A stretch of DNA of 64,000 nucleotides from a bacterium (GCA_019752925.1 JAIELP010000003.1:163437-227436); one strand, 5' to 3'; counted from the stretch's first letter, positions 44,982 through 55,242 are shown. The notes: generated by a model from the letters alone, not told the origin. Numbers and translations: made by a program.

Positions 44982-47024
44982 ATGAAACGCCAAATAGTTA
45001 TGACCTGCGCACTTCCCTATGCTAACGGCCCAATTCATTTAGGTCATATGTTAGAACACATAGAAGCTGACATCTATGCCCGCTTTCAAAAAATGCGCGG
45101 CCACGAGTGTATCTTTATATGCGCTGATGATACTCACGGCACGCCGATTATGATTAAAGCGCGCGAGCAAAAAATTACTCCTGAAGCGTTAATTGAAAAA
45201 TCTTATCATGACCACTTAAATGATTTTAAAGACTTCAGTATTGGTTTTGATCACTACGGCTCAACAAATTCACAAGAAAATAAAAAGCTTTGCGAATTGT
45301 TTTATGAACGAATGAAAGCCAAAGGTCACATTCATAAAAAACCTATTGAACAACTTTACTGCGAACATGATAAAATGTTTTTACCTGACCGCTTTGTTAA
45401 AGGCACTTGTCCAAAATGTAACTCAGTTGATCAGTACGGGGATTCTTGCGATGTGTGCAGCGCTACTTACTCGCCAAATGATCTTAAAAATCCAGGCTGT
45501 TCTTTGTGCGGCACACCTCCTATTAAAAAAAGCTCGGACCATATTTTCTTTAAATTAAACGATTTTAAATCTTATTTACAAGAATGGCTGCCAAATCATA
45601 CTTCATCTGAAGTTTCTAAAAAAATGATGGAATGGTTTAACGAAGACTTGCGCGATTGGGATATTTCCCGCGATGAACCTTACTTCGGTTTTTCAATCCC
45701 GGGCGAACCTGGCAAATTTTTCTACGTATGGGTTGATGCTCCAATGGGCTATGTTTCAGCACTGGATCAGTGGGCTAAAAAGAACAATCGCCAATTAAGT
45801 GAATTTTGGACAGAAGGTTCTAAAACTGAAATTTATCATTTTATAGGAAAAGATATTACTTACTTCCATACACTATTTTGGCCAGCTTTACTTAAAAGTG
45901 CTGATTTCAAATCGCCGACTTCAGTCAATGTTCACGGACACGTCATGGTTAATGGCGAAAAAATGAGTAAATCTAAAGGTACCTTTATTTCTACCCGTGT
46001 TTACTTGAATCATTTAGATCCACAGTTTTTACGTTATTACTACGCAACTAAAATTAACGGTACTATCGACGATTTAGATTTAAACATGGGCGATTTTGCT
46101 TCACGTGTGAATTCAGATCTTGTTGGTAAAATTGTTAACTTAGCTTCTCGCGGAGCTCAAATGCTTTCTAAAAAAATGGATGGCGTTATGAGCGAACCCG
46201 ACGCAAACGGCCTCCTTTTATTAAAAAATCTAGATAATGCCGCCGAAGTAATCGCGAAATATTATGATACGCGCGATTTTGCAAAAGCTACTACTGCCAT
46301 TCGTGAGTTAGCAGAGCAAACTAATAAATACTTTGACGAAAAAGCTCCGTGGAAAACTGTAGATATAGATCCTGCGGGAACCAAGCAGGTTTTAACAACT
46401 ACCTTGAATGCTTTCCGCAAAATAGCGATTTACCTTCAGCCTGTATTACCAAAAATGTCTGAACAAGTAGCTCACTTATTGAATGAAAAAGTCTACACTT
46501 GGGACGATGCTCAGAAAAATTTATTTAATCATAAAGTTAACGACTATGTCCATTTAGCTCAAAGAGTTGATACTGAAAAAGTAAATGCGATGATTGAAGA
46601 GCAAAAACAAATTTACGCCACTCAGGAAAAAACCAAACCAGCTAAGACCGCACCGCCAGCCTCTGCACAAAAAAAAGAAGGCACTGAAACTCCTGCAGAA
46701 ATTGAATTTGAGGACTTTGCTAAAATCGACTTAAGAATTGCTCAAATTATTGAAGCCGAAGAAATTAAAGAGGCCGATAAGCTTTTAAGACTTAAAGTTG
46801 AGCTAGAGCCGGGAAAAACTAAGCAGATTATTGCTGGTATTAAGTCAGCTTACTCGCCTGAAAAATTACTGGGCCGTAAAGTTTTAATCTGCGCTAATTT
46901 AAAACCACGTAAAATGAAATTCGGCATGAGCGAAGGAATGGTTTTGGCTGCCGGCGACGGCGGCACTGACTTATTTGTACTGTCTGCTGATGACGGAGCT
47001 AAAGCCGGAAGTAAAGTTAAATAG
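44982..47024 (+). CDS. metG: Methionyl-tRNA synthetase
   Basis: 680 residues. The class I signature HLGHMLEH is near residue 19 and KMSKSKG in the C-terminal part of the catalytic domain (about residue 328). Zinc-binding cysteines are in TCPKC, DSCDVC and GCSLCG. The C-terminal Trbp111-like domain (FAKIDLRIAQI to GMVLAAGD) follows a Lys/Ala/Pro linker, giving the long dimeric form. GAGGAAC lies before the ATG. Confidence 0.97.
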   Translation: MKRQIVMTCALPYANGPIHLGHMLEHIEADIYARFQKMRGHECIFICADDTHGTPIMIKAREQKITPEALIEKSYHDHLNDFKDFSIGFDHYGSTNSQENKKLCELFYERMKAKGHIHKKPIEQLYCEHDKMFLPDRFVKGTCPKCNSVDQYGDSCDVCSATYSPNDLKNPGCSLCGTPPIKKSSDHIFFKLNDFKSYLQEWLPNHTSSEVSKKMMEWFNEDLRDWDISRDEPYFGFSIPGEPGKFFYVWVDAPMGYVSALDQWAKKNNRQLSEFWTEGSKTEIYHFIGKDITYFHTLFWPALLKSADFKSPTSVNVHGHVMVNGEKMSKSKGTFISTRVYLNHLDPQFLRYYYATKINGTIDDLDLNMGDFASRVNSDLVGKIVNLASRGAQMLSKKMDGVMSEPDANGLLLLKNLDNAAEVIAKYYDTRDFAKATTAIRELAEQTNKYFDEKAPWKTVDIDPAGTKQVLTTTLNAFRKIAIYLQPVLPKMSEQVAHLLNEKVYTWDDAQKNLFNHKVNDYVHLAQRVDTEKVNAMIEEQKQIYATQEKTKPAKTAPPASAQKKEGTETPAEIEFEDFAKIDLRIAQIIEAEEIKEADKLLRLKVELEPGKTKQIIAGIKSAYSPEKLLGRKVLICANLKPRKMKFGMSEGMVLAAGDGGTDLFVLSADDGAKAGSKVK

Positions 47025-47026
47025 TT

Positions 47027-47806
47027 ATGTCGAACAAATCCAAAGTTGAAGAAATTTACAACTTATTTCAAGGTCTTGAAAAAGATTCTCAGGACGGACA
47101 GTTTGATAATCAACTACTTGAACATTTAATGATGTGTATTGAATCGCTTGAAAATAGCGATGATCCTATTTTACAAAAATTATCTAAATACAAAAATCAT
47201 CTTAACTCACAAATGACGCTAAGACATTTTGCAACAATCGCTGTGCCTTTTGAACGTTATTTAAAAAAAGCTATTCAAGATGACGATTTTTTAGTTTCTA
47301 GCACCGATCGTGACCATTTAGTTACTAAAAGAGTTCCACTTCATTTTGTAATTGATAATATGCGCTCGGCTTTTAATGTGGGTTCTATCTTTAGAACTTC
47401 TGACACTATTGGCGCTCAAAAGTTATGGCTGACTGGATACACGCCGACTCCCCACCAATTACAAGTTGAAAAAGCCGCTCTGGGTGCAAGCTTTATTGTA
47501 GACTGGGAAGTTTGTAAATTTACTGAAGCTATTGAAAAACTAAAGGCTAGCGGTGTAAAAATTGTGGCACTTGAGACGTCATCAAAAGCAGTTGATATTT
47601 CTTATCCCTTTGACGAAAAAGTTCCAACAGCCTTTGTTGTCGGTAATGAAAGATTCGGTCTTGAAGTAGATCAATTGGCTTTGTGTGATGAAATCCGTAA
47701 AATTCCCACTTACGGTATTAAAAATTCATTGAATGCAGCCACGGCCGCCGCAATTGCTGGATATGAGTGGCGCAAGCAATGGGCTGAAACCGAAATCCGC
47801 GCATGA
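47027..47806 (+). CDS. SpoU/TrmH-family RNA 2'-O-methyltransferase
   Basis: 259 residues. The SPOUT motifs are VIDNMRSAFNVGSIFRTSD (motif 1), FVVGNERFGLE (motif 2) and SLNAATAAAIAGYE (motif 3, SAM knot). About 90 extra N-terminal residues are helical. Family members methylate ribose in tRNA or rRNA. The target cannot be assigned from the sequence. The gene starts 2 bp after metG and overlaps trmO by 4 bp, so it is in one operon with two other translation genes. Confidence 0.9.
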   Translation: MSNKSKVEEIYNLFQGLEKDSQDGQFDNQLLEHLMMCIESLENSDDPILQKLSKYKNHLNSQMTLRHFATIAVPFERYLKKAIQDDDFLVSSTDRDHLVTKRVPLHFVIDNMRSAFNVGSIFRTSDTIGAQKLWLTGYTPTPHQLQVEKAALGASFIVDWEVCKFTEAIEKLKASGVKIVALETSSKAVDISYPFDEKVPTAFVVGNERFGLEVDQLALCDEIRKIPTYGIKNSLNAATAAAIAGYEWRKQWAETEIRA

Positions 47807-48561
47807 ATTTAAAACCTATTGGCTTATTTGAATCAGAGCAAATCGAGCCGTATCAGGCCGGTCGGCAGCCTGATGAATTAGGACTTACAGGTAAGATTAA
47901 ATTAAACTCGGGCGAAAATTTTGAACAGGCCTTGCAGGATTTAGAAGGCTGCAGCCATATATGGATTATTTTCGGTTTTCATTTAAACCAGAACTGGAAG
48001 CCTTTAGTTCAAACTCCGCGCTCAACAAAAAAAATCGGAGTGTTTGCCACGCGTGCGCCTTATAGACCTAATCCGATCGGAATGAGCTTAGTTAAATTAA
48101 TCAGCGTAAACGGACTTGAACTCATTGTTGGCGAAAATGATATTTTAAATGAGTCGCCTATTTATGATATTAAACCCTTTCATCCGGAGCACGATACAGC
48201 TGAAGATGCTAAAATCAATTGGCTCGAAAGCTCAAGTCTAGAAAAACATAGCATTTCTTTTTCACCTTTCGTAGAAAATCAACTTGAGTTTCTAGAACAA
48301 AATAATATTCGCGAAATCCGTGCTTTTGTTATTCGCCAGCTAGAATACGACCCCACCAATAAAAATAAAAAACGTGTTGAGACCAATCAAAACTACTGGA
48401 CACTAGCTTACCGCACTTGGCGCATAGATTTTTCGGTATCTGAAGCGAGCATAGGTATTTTATCTATCAGAAGCGGCTACAGCACCGAAGAACTAATGGC
48501 TTTTGATGATCCTTACTCTGATAAAAAAGTGCACAGGCTTTTTAGTAAAGAATTTAACTAA
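47803..48561 (+). CDS. trmO: tRNA (N6-threonylcarbamoyladenosine37-N6)-methyltransferase TrmO-like
   Basis: 252 residues. The TsaA/TrmO domain shows IGLFESEQIEPYQAGRQP, LEGCSHIWIIFGF, ATRAPYRPNPIGMSLVKL and YDIKPFHPEHD. TrmO methylates t6A37 to m6t6A in tRNA-Thr and related tRNAs. The C-terminal 90 residues extend the core, as in many TrmO proteins. The gene overlaps the upstream methyltransferase (ATGA). Its stop overlaps the convergent MFS gene by 8 bp. Confidence 0.9.
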   Translation: MNLKPIGLFESEQIEPYQAGRQPDELGLTGKIKLNSGENFEQALQDLEGCSHIWIIFGFHLNQNWKPLVQTPRSTKKIGVFATRAPYRPNPIGMSLVKLISVNGLELIVGENDILNESPIYDIKPFHPEHDTAEDAKINWLESSSLEKHSISFSPFVENQLEFLEQNNIREIRAFVIRQLEYDPTNKNKKRVETNQNYWTLAYRTWRIDFSVSEASIGILSIRSGYSTEELMAFDDPYSDKKVHRLFSKEFN

Positions 48562-49786
48562 TTGTTTTTGTTACCAAATATTCAGGCTCAATTGAGTCTT
48601 CTCCGAATTTACGCGTATACATAGGTAAAATAAAAATAAATCTTAGTATCCCAGCTACAACAAACATCATTGTGTAATTATTGTTATAAACATATTTAAG
48701 TAGTAGCGCGCCAATAATAGTTCCTAATACCTGTACGGGTAGACCTATCGAATTATACAATGAAACGGCTTCAATTTTATCTTCAGCTTTAATATTTTTA
48801 AAAATAGCTAACGATAGTCCAACTTCCCACCCAGCCCAGCCTATACCTGAAAAAAAATGAACCATTGACATACCAAAAGCTCCATCACATAAAGGCCATA
48901 AAGCCGGAAGCGGCGCCGCCAATAAACCACCGAAAAAAAACAATTTATGCGGATTCATATTGGGCTTAAATTTTTCAAGTGCATAGGTGGTAAATATTTT
49001 ACCTGCAAACATAGCGCCCATAACATACATGTAGCTGATATAGTCCAGCCCGCGCACATTCAGTAAATATCCGCTCACATAGGGAGCGGATAAGTACAAT
49101 GAACAATTAAACACCGAATACACTGTAAAAAAATCTTTTTTCTTAATTAATAGATTCAATTTTTTTCGAAGATTAAGGCTATAGTGGGATTCTGATCTCG
49201 GCAGTTTATAAAATAAATAAAATGCCACCGCATTTAAATGATACGCGATTAAAAATATTATAATAAATATTAATGTGGTCGGAATTTTAAATACTTCCAT
49301 ATGCAGAGCTATTCCGCCCAGCACTAGGCCTAAAATAATTCCAATTTGCACGATACGAGTACGTTGTGAAAAATATGACTGACTCTCCTGAAGCGGAATA
49401 AGCTCTGAGATCCACTTGTTCCAACTGGGTTGATAAGAAAAATGACCAAACCAATATACAGAATAAATAGCCAGTAATACATAAAACAGCCCCGGCACTT
49501 CAAACAAGGCTACAAAAGCCAGCGCCGCTAAAGATATAACCTTAATCATGGTGGCTATCAGCACCCATGTCGAATTGTAAAATTTATGAAATAACCTATG
49601 AAATATAAATGGAGTAACGCCGGCAAACAGAAGAGGTAAAGAAACCAGAAGGCCCGACTCAATAACCGAAACACCTTTATGTAAAGCAAAAGCTACAAAG
49701 TATGTTTCGGCGAGACCCACAACGAGGCTTGTAAAAAAAGCCTCGTATAAACTAAGAAGACGTTTGTTTTTAAAAATTTGGTTCAA
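48554..49786 (-). CDS. Major facilitator superfamily transporter
   Basis: 410 residues with 12 predicted transmembrane helices. No specificity motif is visible. The loop between helices 2 and 3 carries a weak MFS-like signature (FHRLFHKF). The start is TTG at 49786, with no other plausible start and no clear ribosome site. It lies 12 bp after the pyrophosphatase gene and may be cotranscribed with it. The substrate is unknown. Confidence 0.75.
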   Translation of the reverse strand: MNQIFKNKRLLSLYEAFFTSLVVGLAETYFVAFALHKGVSVIESGLLVSLPLLFAGVTPFIFHRLFHKFYNSTWVLIATMIKVISLAALAFVALFEVPGLFYVLLAIYSVYWFGHFSYQPSWNKWISELIPLQESQSYFSQRTRIVQIGIILGLVLGGIALHMEVFKIPTTLIFIIIFLIAYHLNAVAFYLFYKLPRSESHYSLNLRKKLNLLIKKKDFFTVYSVFNCSLYLSAPYVSGYLLNVRGLDYISYMYVMGAMFAGKIFTTYALEKFKPNMNPHKLFFFGGLLAAPLPALWPLCDGAFGMSMVHFFSGIGWAGWEVGLSLAIFKNIKAEDKIEAVSLYNSIGLPVQVLGTIIGALLLKYVYNNNYTMMFVVAGILRFIFILPMYTRKFGEDSIEPEYLVTKTIS

Positions 49787-49798
49787 TGGAGAACAAAA

Positions 49799-51859
49799 TT
49801 ATCTTAAAGCAATCAATTGTGCGATTAATAAACTCACAACTGACATAACTTTAATTAAGATCGCAATACCAGGACCAGAAGTATCTTTGAACGGATCGCC
49901 TACTGTATCACCTACAACGGCCGCTTTGTGAGCATCAGATCCTTTTTTATGACCTGGTAGTCCACCCTTTTCGATGAATTTTTTAGCATTATCCCAAGCA
50001 CCACCTGCATTGGCCATAAATAAACTCATAGTCGCACCAACAGCTAACCCACCTGCTAACATACCCGCAAGCGCCTGAGGGCCCATTAAGAAACCAATTG
50101 CTACCGGAGCAACAATTGCAACCATTCCAGGTAAAATCATTTCCCAAAGAGCTGCACTCGTTGCGATATCTACGATTTTAGCCGGTTGGGGTTCTGCTTT
50201 ACCTTGTAGTAATCCCGGAATTTCTTTGAACTGACGAGCAATTTCAACAACTATTTTACCTGCAGCTTTACCAACAGAAGTCATGGTCGTTGCACCAACT
50301 AAGAATGGAAGAATTGAACCTAACAAAATACCAATCAATACGCCTGAAGATGTTAAATCCAATTGCATTGGACCCATGCCATTCATTTGTCTTACATGAT
50401 TCACTTCCATATTAAATGCGGAGAATAACGCCACAACTGTTAAAATAGCTGAACCAATTGCAAAACCTTTACCAATAGCTGCCGTGGTATTACCAACAGC
50501 ATCTAATTCGTCAGTGATTTCACGAACTTTTGGATCGAGTCCAGACATTTCAGAAATACCGCCGGCATTGTCAGCGATAGGTCCGTAAGCATCAACAGTC
50601 ATAACAACTGCAGTACCCGCTAACATACCAACTGCGGCCAATGCGATACCGTATAAACCTAATTGTGCATCAGCAATGTAAGCTGCGATCACAACGATAA
50701 TCATAGGAAGAGCTACTGATTCCATACCCACAGCTAAACCGCGGATAACGCCAGTACCAGCGCCGGTTTGTGCTGCTTCAGCCACTAAACGTATTGGTTT
50801 CATAGCTGTGTAGTATTCTGTAACTAAACCGATTAAAGCTCCACCGAACGCACCTGCAGCTAAAGCCCAAGTCACGTTTTGTGTAACACCGATCATCGGC
50901 ATACAGATGTAAGAAACAATAGTTAAAATTACTGGAGGTAACATTAAAGAAGATCTTAATACTGTGGCTGGTTTTTTATTTTTAAGCGCACGTGCCATAA
51001 AAATAACTACGATAGAAATAATTAAACCCAGTGTAGAAAGAATTAGTGGAAGTCCCACACCCATCATGCGAACAGCGGCAACATCAGAAGAATCTGTCAT
51101 AATTTGTGGTAAAGACATCGGAGCAATTGTTAATGCAATAGCCATTGCAGAAACAATTGCCGCAACCATTGATTCATAAATGTCTGCACCCATACCGGCC
51201 ACGTCACCCACATTGTCGCCTACGTTGTCAGCAATAACACCTGGATTACGAGGATCGTCTTCTGGAATATTTTCGATAACTTTACCTGCGATATCCGCAC
51301 CTACGTCAGCAGCTTTAGTATAAATACCGCCACCGATACGCGCGAATAATGCAATTGATGATGCACCAACTGCAAACGAGTGAAGAATTGTTCCAACATG
51401 TTCAGTACCACGATAGCAGTAATAAACAGCACCCAGACCAAGAAGTCCAAGACCTGCAACCGCTAAACCCATGACTGCGCCACCATCAAGAGCCACCAAA
51501 AGCGCATTACCTTTAGTTGATTCAGCTGCGGCTTGAGTTGTTCTTACGTTAGCAAATGTTGCTGCCTTCATACCGATGAAACCCGCTAATAAAGAAAGCA
51601 CAGCACCTAAAATAAACCAAAGAGCTGCTTCAGAACCTAAAGCATAAAACATCAAAGCGCCTACCACTAAGCAATAGGCAGCGAGGACTTTATACTCACG
51701 TACTAAAAATGCCATTGAACCTTCACGGATATAGCCCGCGATACGATTCATAGTTTCGTTTCCTGAGGGCTGAGCTTTTACTCTGAAATAAAGAAATGCG
51801 GCGATAACTAAACCGACAGCACCTGCAATCATTGGCGATAGCAAATAAATTGAATCCAT
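49799..51859 (-). CDS. hppA: Membrane-bound ion-pumping pyrophosphatase
   Basis: 686 residues with about 16 membrane helices. The pyrophosphate-binding core reads DVGADIAGKV then NIPEDDPRNPGVIADNVGDN, with the last acidic box near the C-terminus (VGDTVGDPFKDTSGP). It couples hydrolysis of PPi to H+ or Na+ pumping. The GNTTAA segment (456-461) has alanine at 460, the residue type of potassium-dependent enzymes, where independent ones have lysine. The usual Glu after GKV is replaced by Ile, with Glu one place later. AAGGAG lies 11 bases before the ATG. Confidence 0.93.
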   Translation of the reverse strand: MDSIYLLSPMIAGAVGLVIAAFLYFRVKAQPSGNETMNRIAGYIREGSMAFLVREYKVLAAYCLVVGALMFYALGSEAALWFILGAVLSLLAGFIGMKAATFANVRTTQAAAESTKGNALLVALDGGAVMGLAVAGLGLLGLGAVYYCYRGTEHVGTILHSFAVGASSIALFARIGGGIYTKAADVGADIAGKVIENIPEDDPRNPGVIADNVGDNVGDVAGMGADIYESMVAAIVSAMAIALTIAPMSLPQIMTDSSDVAAVRMMGVGLPLILSTLGLIISIVVIFMARALKNKKPATVLRSSLMLPPVILTIVSYICMPMIGVTQNVTWALAAGAFGGALIGLVTEYYTAMKPIRLVAEAAQTGAGTGVIRGLAVGMESVALPMIIVVIAAYIADAQLGLYGIALAAVGMLAGTAVVMTVDAYGPIADNAGGISEMSGLDPKVREITDELDAVGNTTAAIGKGFAIGSAILTVVALFSAFNMEVNHVRQMNGMGPMQLDLTSSGVLIGILLGSILPFLVGATTMTSVGKAAGKIVVEIARQFKEIPGLLQGKAEPQPAKIVDIATSAALWEMILPGMVAIVAPVAIGFLMGPQALAGMLAGGLAVGATMSLFMANAGGAWDNAKKFIEKGGLPGHKKGSDAHKAAVVGDTVGDPFKDTSGPGIAILIKVMSVVSLLIAQLIALR

Positions 51860-51889
51860 AGTGTGATGACTCCTTGTTTTATAAGAATA

Positions 51890-51918
51890 AAACTAGAGTT
51901 ATCATGTATTTAAGTCAA
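51890..51918 (-). promoter_or_regulatory. Candidate sigma-70-type promoter for the pyrophosphatase gene
   Basis: On the minus strand TTGACT (51918-51913) and TAGTTT (51895-51890) are 17 bases apart. The -10 box is about 30 bases before the hppA start codon, and the AAGGAG ribosome site follows. The first box is near consensus, the second weaker. Confidence 0.5.
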
Positions 51919-51958
51919 TGAATTGCTTTAATTACTCAAGCACAAGATTTATGCACAC

Positions 51959-52960
51959 CTAAGTACAAAACTCGTCTACTTTTTTAAGCCACTCATCAGC
52001 CACTGGTTCTACTATTAAAGCTGCTGCTTTTTCTCGCTCCGGCTGCGCTAATAAAGTTGAAAGATATCTTTCAGTATAACTCGGAATGATGGCTACAATT
52101 ACTTTACCCTTGTTTTCACTTAAGCTTCCAAGCTTCAAAGCTACATGCACAGCTGCACCCGAAGAAATTCCTACAGGAATCCCCTCTTTTTTAATCACTT
52201 CGCGCGCCATGGCCAGCGATTCCTCACTGCTGACCTGCTCAACCTGATCTACAACACTGCGATCATAATTGCGTGGAATAAAGCCAGCACCAAGACCTTG
52301 AATTTTATGAGGACCACCTTTACCGCCAGATAAAACCGGAGACTCTGTTGGCTCAACCGCCACCATACGCACTGATGCTTTTTTCTTTTTCAGAACTTGC
52401 CCTACACCGGTAATAGTTCCCGCTGTTCCCACGCCAGAAACCACGATATCCACTTTTCCATCGGTATCATTCCAAATTTCTTCGGCAGTTGTTTGACGAT
52501 GAATCTGGGGGTTATGAACATTTGTAAACTGCGATGGATAAAAAGCATTTTTATTTTCAGAAGTCATTTGCAGGGCTTTTGCAATGGCTCCTCGCATTCC
52601 GTTAGCGCCTGGAGTTAAAACGATTTCGGCGCCTAGAAGTAACAAGAGCGTACGTCTTTCTTGCGACATTGTTTCCGGCATAACCAGAGTTAATTTATAA
52701 CCCTTCGCTGCGGCCACAAATGCGAGAGCAATACCTGTGTTACCTGAAGTCGGCTCAATGATTTCCATTCCAGCTTTTAAAGCCCCCGATTTTTCAGCAG
52801 CCTCGATCATATTCATTCCGATGCGGTCTTTAACTGAGCCCAGTGGATTAAAAAATTCCAGTTTTAAATAGATTTCAGCTTTACTGTCAGCATCTAGTCT
52901 TTGCATTTTTACCAGTGGAGTGTTGCCAATTGTTTTTGTAATATCAGAGTAAATCTTCAT
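51959..52960 (-). CDS. cysK: Cysteine synthase A-like (O-acetylserine sulfhydrylase)
   Basis: Start at ATG 52960 (MKIYSDITKTIGNTP) with AGAGGT upstream; a longer reading to 52978 is less likely. The 333-residue PLP enzyme has the Schiff-base lysine in NPLGSVKDRIG, the asparagine loop PTSGNTGIALA, and the phosphate cradle GVGTAGTITGVG. It makes cysteine from O-acetylserine and sulfide. The last 25 residues extend the usual length. Beta-synthase-like relatives exist, so some substrate doubt remains. Confidence 0.92.
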   Translation of the reverse strand: MKIYSDITKTIGNTPLVKMQRLDADSKAEIYLKLEFFNPLGSVKDRIGMNMIEAAEKSGALKAGMEIIEPTSGNTGIALAFVAAAKGYKLTLVMPETMSQERRTLLLLLGAEIVLTPGANGMRGAIAKALQMTSENKNAFYPSQFTNVHNPQIHRQTTAEEIWNDTDGKVDIVVSGVGTAGTITGVGQVLKKKKASVRMVAVEPTESPVLSGGKGGPHKIQGLGAGFIPRNYDRSVVDQVEQVSSEESLAMAREVIKKEGIPVGISSGAAVHVALKLGSLSENKGKVIVAIIPSYTERYLSTLLAQPEREKAAALIVEPVADEWLKKVDEFCT

Positions 52961-53074
52961 GATAACCTCTACTTTCAAAGTGAGGATATTTTAATCAAAT
53001 TTAGCTATAGCTACAACAAAATGAACCTATAACTTGTTCATTGTTCTTTTTGGTCCAGTGTGCTTATATGTGTC

Positions 53075-54298
53075 ATGATTAAAATCAAGCCTAACAACAA
53101 GCTAAAAATGAACTTTAGTAATGAAGCTCTAATGACTTCATTAAATAAAGTTTTAGCACGTACCGATTTAGGCTTTACCCGTTTACCGTTTAACCAAGAG
53201 GCTTTAAAAAAATCTTCGGATTTAGGCACTCATATCCTTAAAAATTATGAACACTTGGTGCTCGTTGGTATTGGCGGCAGCTCAATGGGCCCGCGTGCTT
53301 TAAGTGAAATTTCAGGATCTCATCGTATTTCATTTTTAGATAATGTTGACTCTATTGAAACCGATAATATTATTACAAACTTAAAAGATTTAACTAAAAC
53401 GGCTTGGCTGTTTATCTCAAAATCCGGAACCACCATTGAAGTTCTTTGGACATTGGAATTGGTAGAACAAATTTATCGTCAAAATAATGTTCAATTCTGG
53501 CCTAATACATTTTATATAACTGAAAACACCGACAACACTCTTAATAATTTAGCTAAAAAATATGTGCGACCTTCGCTGGAAATCCCCTTAGATGTTGGTG
53601 GAAGATTTTCCGTTTTATCTCCGGTCGGTTTACTTGTAGCTCAATATCTCGGACAATCTGCCAGCGAACTTATCGAAGGTGCAAAATCAGCTTTAAAAGA
53701 CAAAAACAATATCGTTACAGCCATGAATCAGTACTTAAGTTCGTTTGAACGCAAAGAAGATATCACATTATTCTGGTTTTACAGCTCACGTATGCGCTGG
53801 TTCGGTTGCTGGTTACAACAACTCTGGGCTGAATCACTGGGTAAAAAAGAAACTCTCGATGGAAAAAAGGCTCCGGAGTTCAGTTCTCCTATGATTTCCA
53901 TCGGAACCTGCGATCAGCATTCTATTCTACAACAAGTTGTTGAGGGGCCTAAAAACAAATTTGTAAATGTATTCCGTTTCAACGATGTCGAAAAAAGTAA
54001 ATTTATCGTAGCTAAAACTCAGTTTTCTGAAACTATGCTTCTTGAAAAAATGAATTTCGGCGAACTTATTCGTGCAGAAGCCATGGCTACTGATATGGCA
54101 CTGGAAAATTCTGAAATTTCAACAATGGCTTTTGAAATACCTGATCTAAAAGAAAAATCTTTAGGTTACTTGTTTATGTTCTATCAACTTGTTGTGGCCA
54201 GTATTGGCGAACACAGCAATATTAATGCATTCAATCAACCCGGAGTTGCTTTAGCAAAAAAACTGACTCTTGATATTTTAAAAGAAAAACAAAGCTAA
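53075..54298 (+). CDS. pgi: Glucose-6-phosphate isomerase
   Basis: Start taken at ATG 53075; GTG 53060 would add five residues. The 407-residue protein has GIGGSSMGPRAL and FISKSGTTIEVLW, the two SIS-domain sugar-phosphate loops, and GGRFSVLSPVGLL. It is the short type of PGI (about 400-450 residues). It interconverts glucose 6-phosphate and fructose 6-phosphate, feeding glycolysis and nucleotide-sugar synthesis. Its stop overlaps galE by 4 bp on the other strand, the start of the glycan locus. Confidence 0.92.
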   Translation: MIKIKPNNKLKMNFSNEALMTSLNKVLARTDLGFTRLPFNQEALKKSSDLGTHILKNYEHLVLVGIGGSSMGPRALSEISGSHRISFLDNVDSIETDNIITNLKDLTKTAWLFISKSGTTIEVLWTLELVEQIYRQNNVQFWPNTFYITENTDNTLNNLAKKYVRPSLEIPLDVGGRFSVLSPVGLLVAQYLGQSASELIEGAKSALKDKNNIVTAMNQYLSSFERKEDITLFWFYSSRMRWFGCWLQQLWAESLGKKETLDGKKAPEFSSPMISIGTCDQHSILQQVVEGPKNKFVNVFRFNDVEKSKFIVAKTQFSETMLLEKMNFGELIRAEAMATDMALENSEISTMAFEIPDLKEKSLGYLFMFYQLVVASIGEHSNINAFNQPGVALAKKLTLDILKEKQS

Positions 54299-55242
54299 CG
54301 TAGTTTTTCCCATTCTAACGAAGATTTGCAAATGTGTTCAAGTGGTTTACTAAAACTCGATCTCCAAGAAAATATTTTCTTTAATTTAGTATTATCACAA
54401 ACCAAATATTGAGGGTCGCCTACTCTAAACTCAGCTTTTTTTATTCTAATCTTAACCGAGTTAACCTGCTCAAACTTATTAACAATATCCAACACAGTAT
54501 AGCCCTCACCATAACCGCAATTAATAATCTCTCTGCACTTTTGCTGCTCGATGTATTGTAAAGCTTTTAAGTGAATACCCGCTACGTCATCCACGTGAAT
54601 ATAATCCCGCACATAGCTTCCATTGCCATTAATGCTAACATCAATATCCGTAATAACAGCTCTTGAAAGTGCATGTACTAAATGGCTTGCAAAACTTGTT
54701 TTTATTCCCAACTGCTTTTCTGGGTTTGCACCGGCCACATTGAAATACCTTAATATAATATAATCGAGGCCCGATTCTTTAATCAGATTTTCACAAATAA
54801 CTTTAGATTCACCATAGGGATTAATCGGTTTAATGCGGCTTTCTTCTTTAACTGGAGAATCGCCGTTTTCATTTCCGAATATTGTACAGGAAGAAGAAAA
54901 AATCAGCTTACCCACTTCATACTTTTTACAAAGCTCAATAATATTCTGAGTACTTTGAATATTATTATCTAAGTACATCTTTGGATTTTCAGTGGATTCT
55001 TTTACATAGGCCAATGCCGCCAGATGAATAACAGCATCAAACTTATTCGTTTTAAAAGCCTGCTCTAAAATATTTTTTTGCAATAAATCAACTGAATGAA
55101 AGTGAGTTTTTTCATGAATACCTGATAAAAAACCTCTGAAAAGATTATCAACTACAGTTATGGCATAACCATAACGTAAAAGAATGTCGACAGTTGCACT
55201 TCCAATGTAGCCAGCTCCGCCAGTAATTAAAATGTTTTTCAT
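54295..55242 (-). CDS. galE: UDP-glucose/UDP-hexose 4-epimerase
   Basis: 315 residues. The Rossmann motif TGGAGYIGSATVDILLRYG is at 6-24; catalytic residues are the serine in FSSSCT and Tyr-x3-Lys in NPYGESK. YNVAGANP-like FNVAGANPE and VRDYIHVDDVA are the usual GalE signatures. It interconverts UDP-Glc and UDP-Gal, or the N-acetyl forms. It overlaps the GT9 gene by 4 bp and lies beside pgi, a natural nucleotide-sugar setting. Confidence 0.92.
   Translation of the reverse strand: MKNILITGGAGYIGSATVDILLRYGYAITVVDNLFRGFLSGIHEKTHFHSVDLLQKNILEQAFKTNKFDAVIHLAALAYVKESTENPKMYLDNNIQSTQNIIELCKKYEVGKLIFSSSCTIFGNENGDSPVKEESRIKPINPYGESKVICENLIKESGLDYIILRYFNVAGANPEKQLGIKTSFASHLVHALSRAVITDIDVSINGNGSYVRDYIHVDDVAGIHLKALQYIEQQKCREIINCGYGEGYTVLDIVNKFEQVNSVKIRIKKAEFRVGDPQYLVCDNTKLKKIFSWRSSFSKPLEHICKSSLEWEKLR

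Noticed and set aside
45346..45558. Cysteine-rich frame inside metG
   Set aside because: It is the zinc-binding region of MetG read in another frame.
48554..48561. Frameshift at the trmO / MFS junction
   Set aside because: Both genes end normally; the 8-bp overlap is a tail-to-tail overlap as seen at several other gene pairs here.
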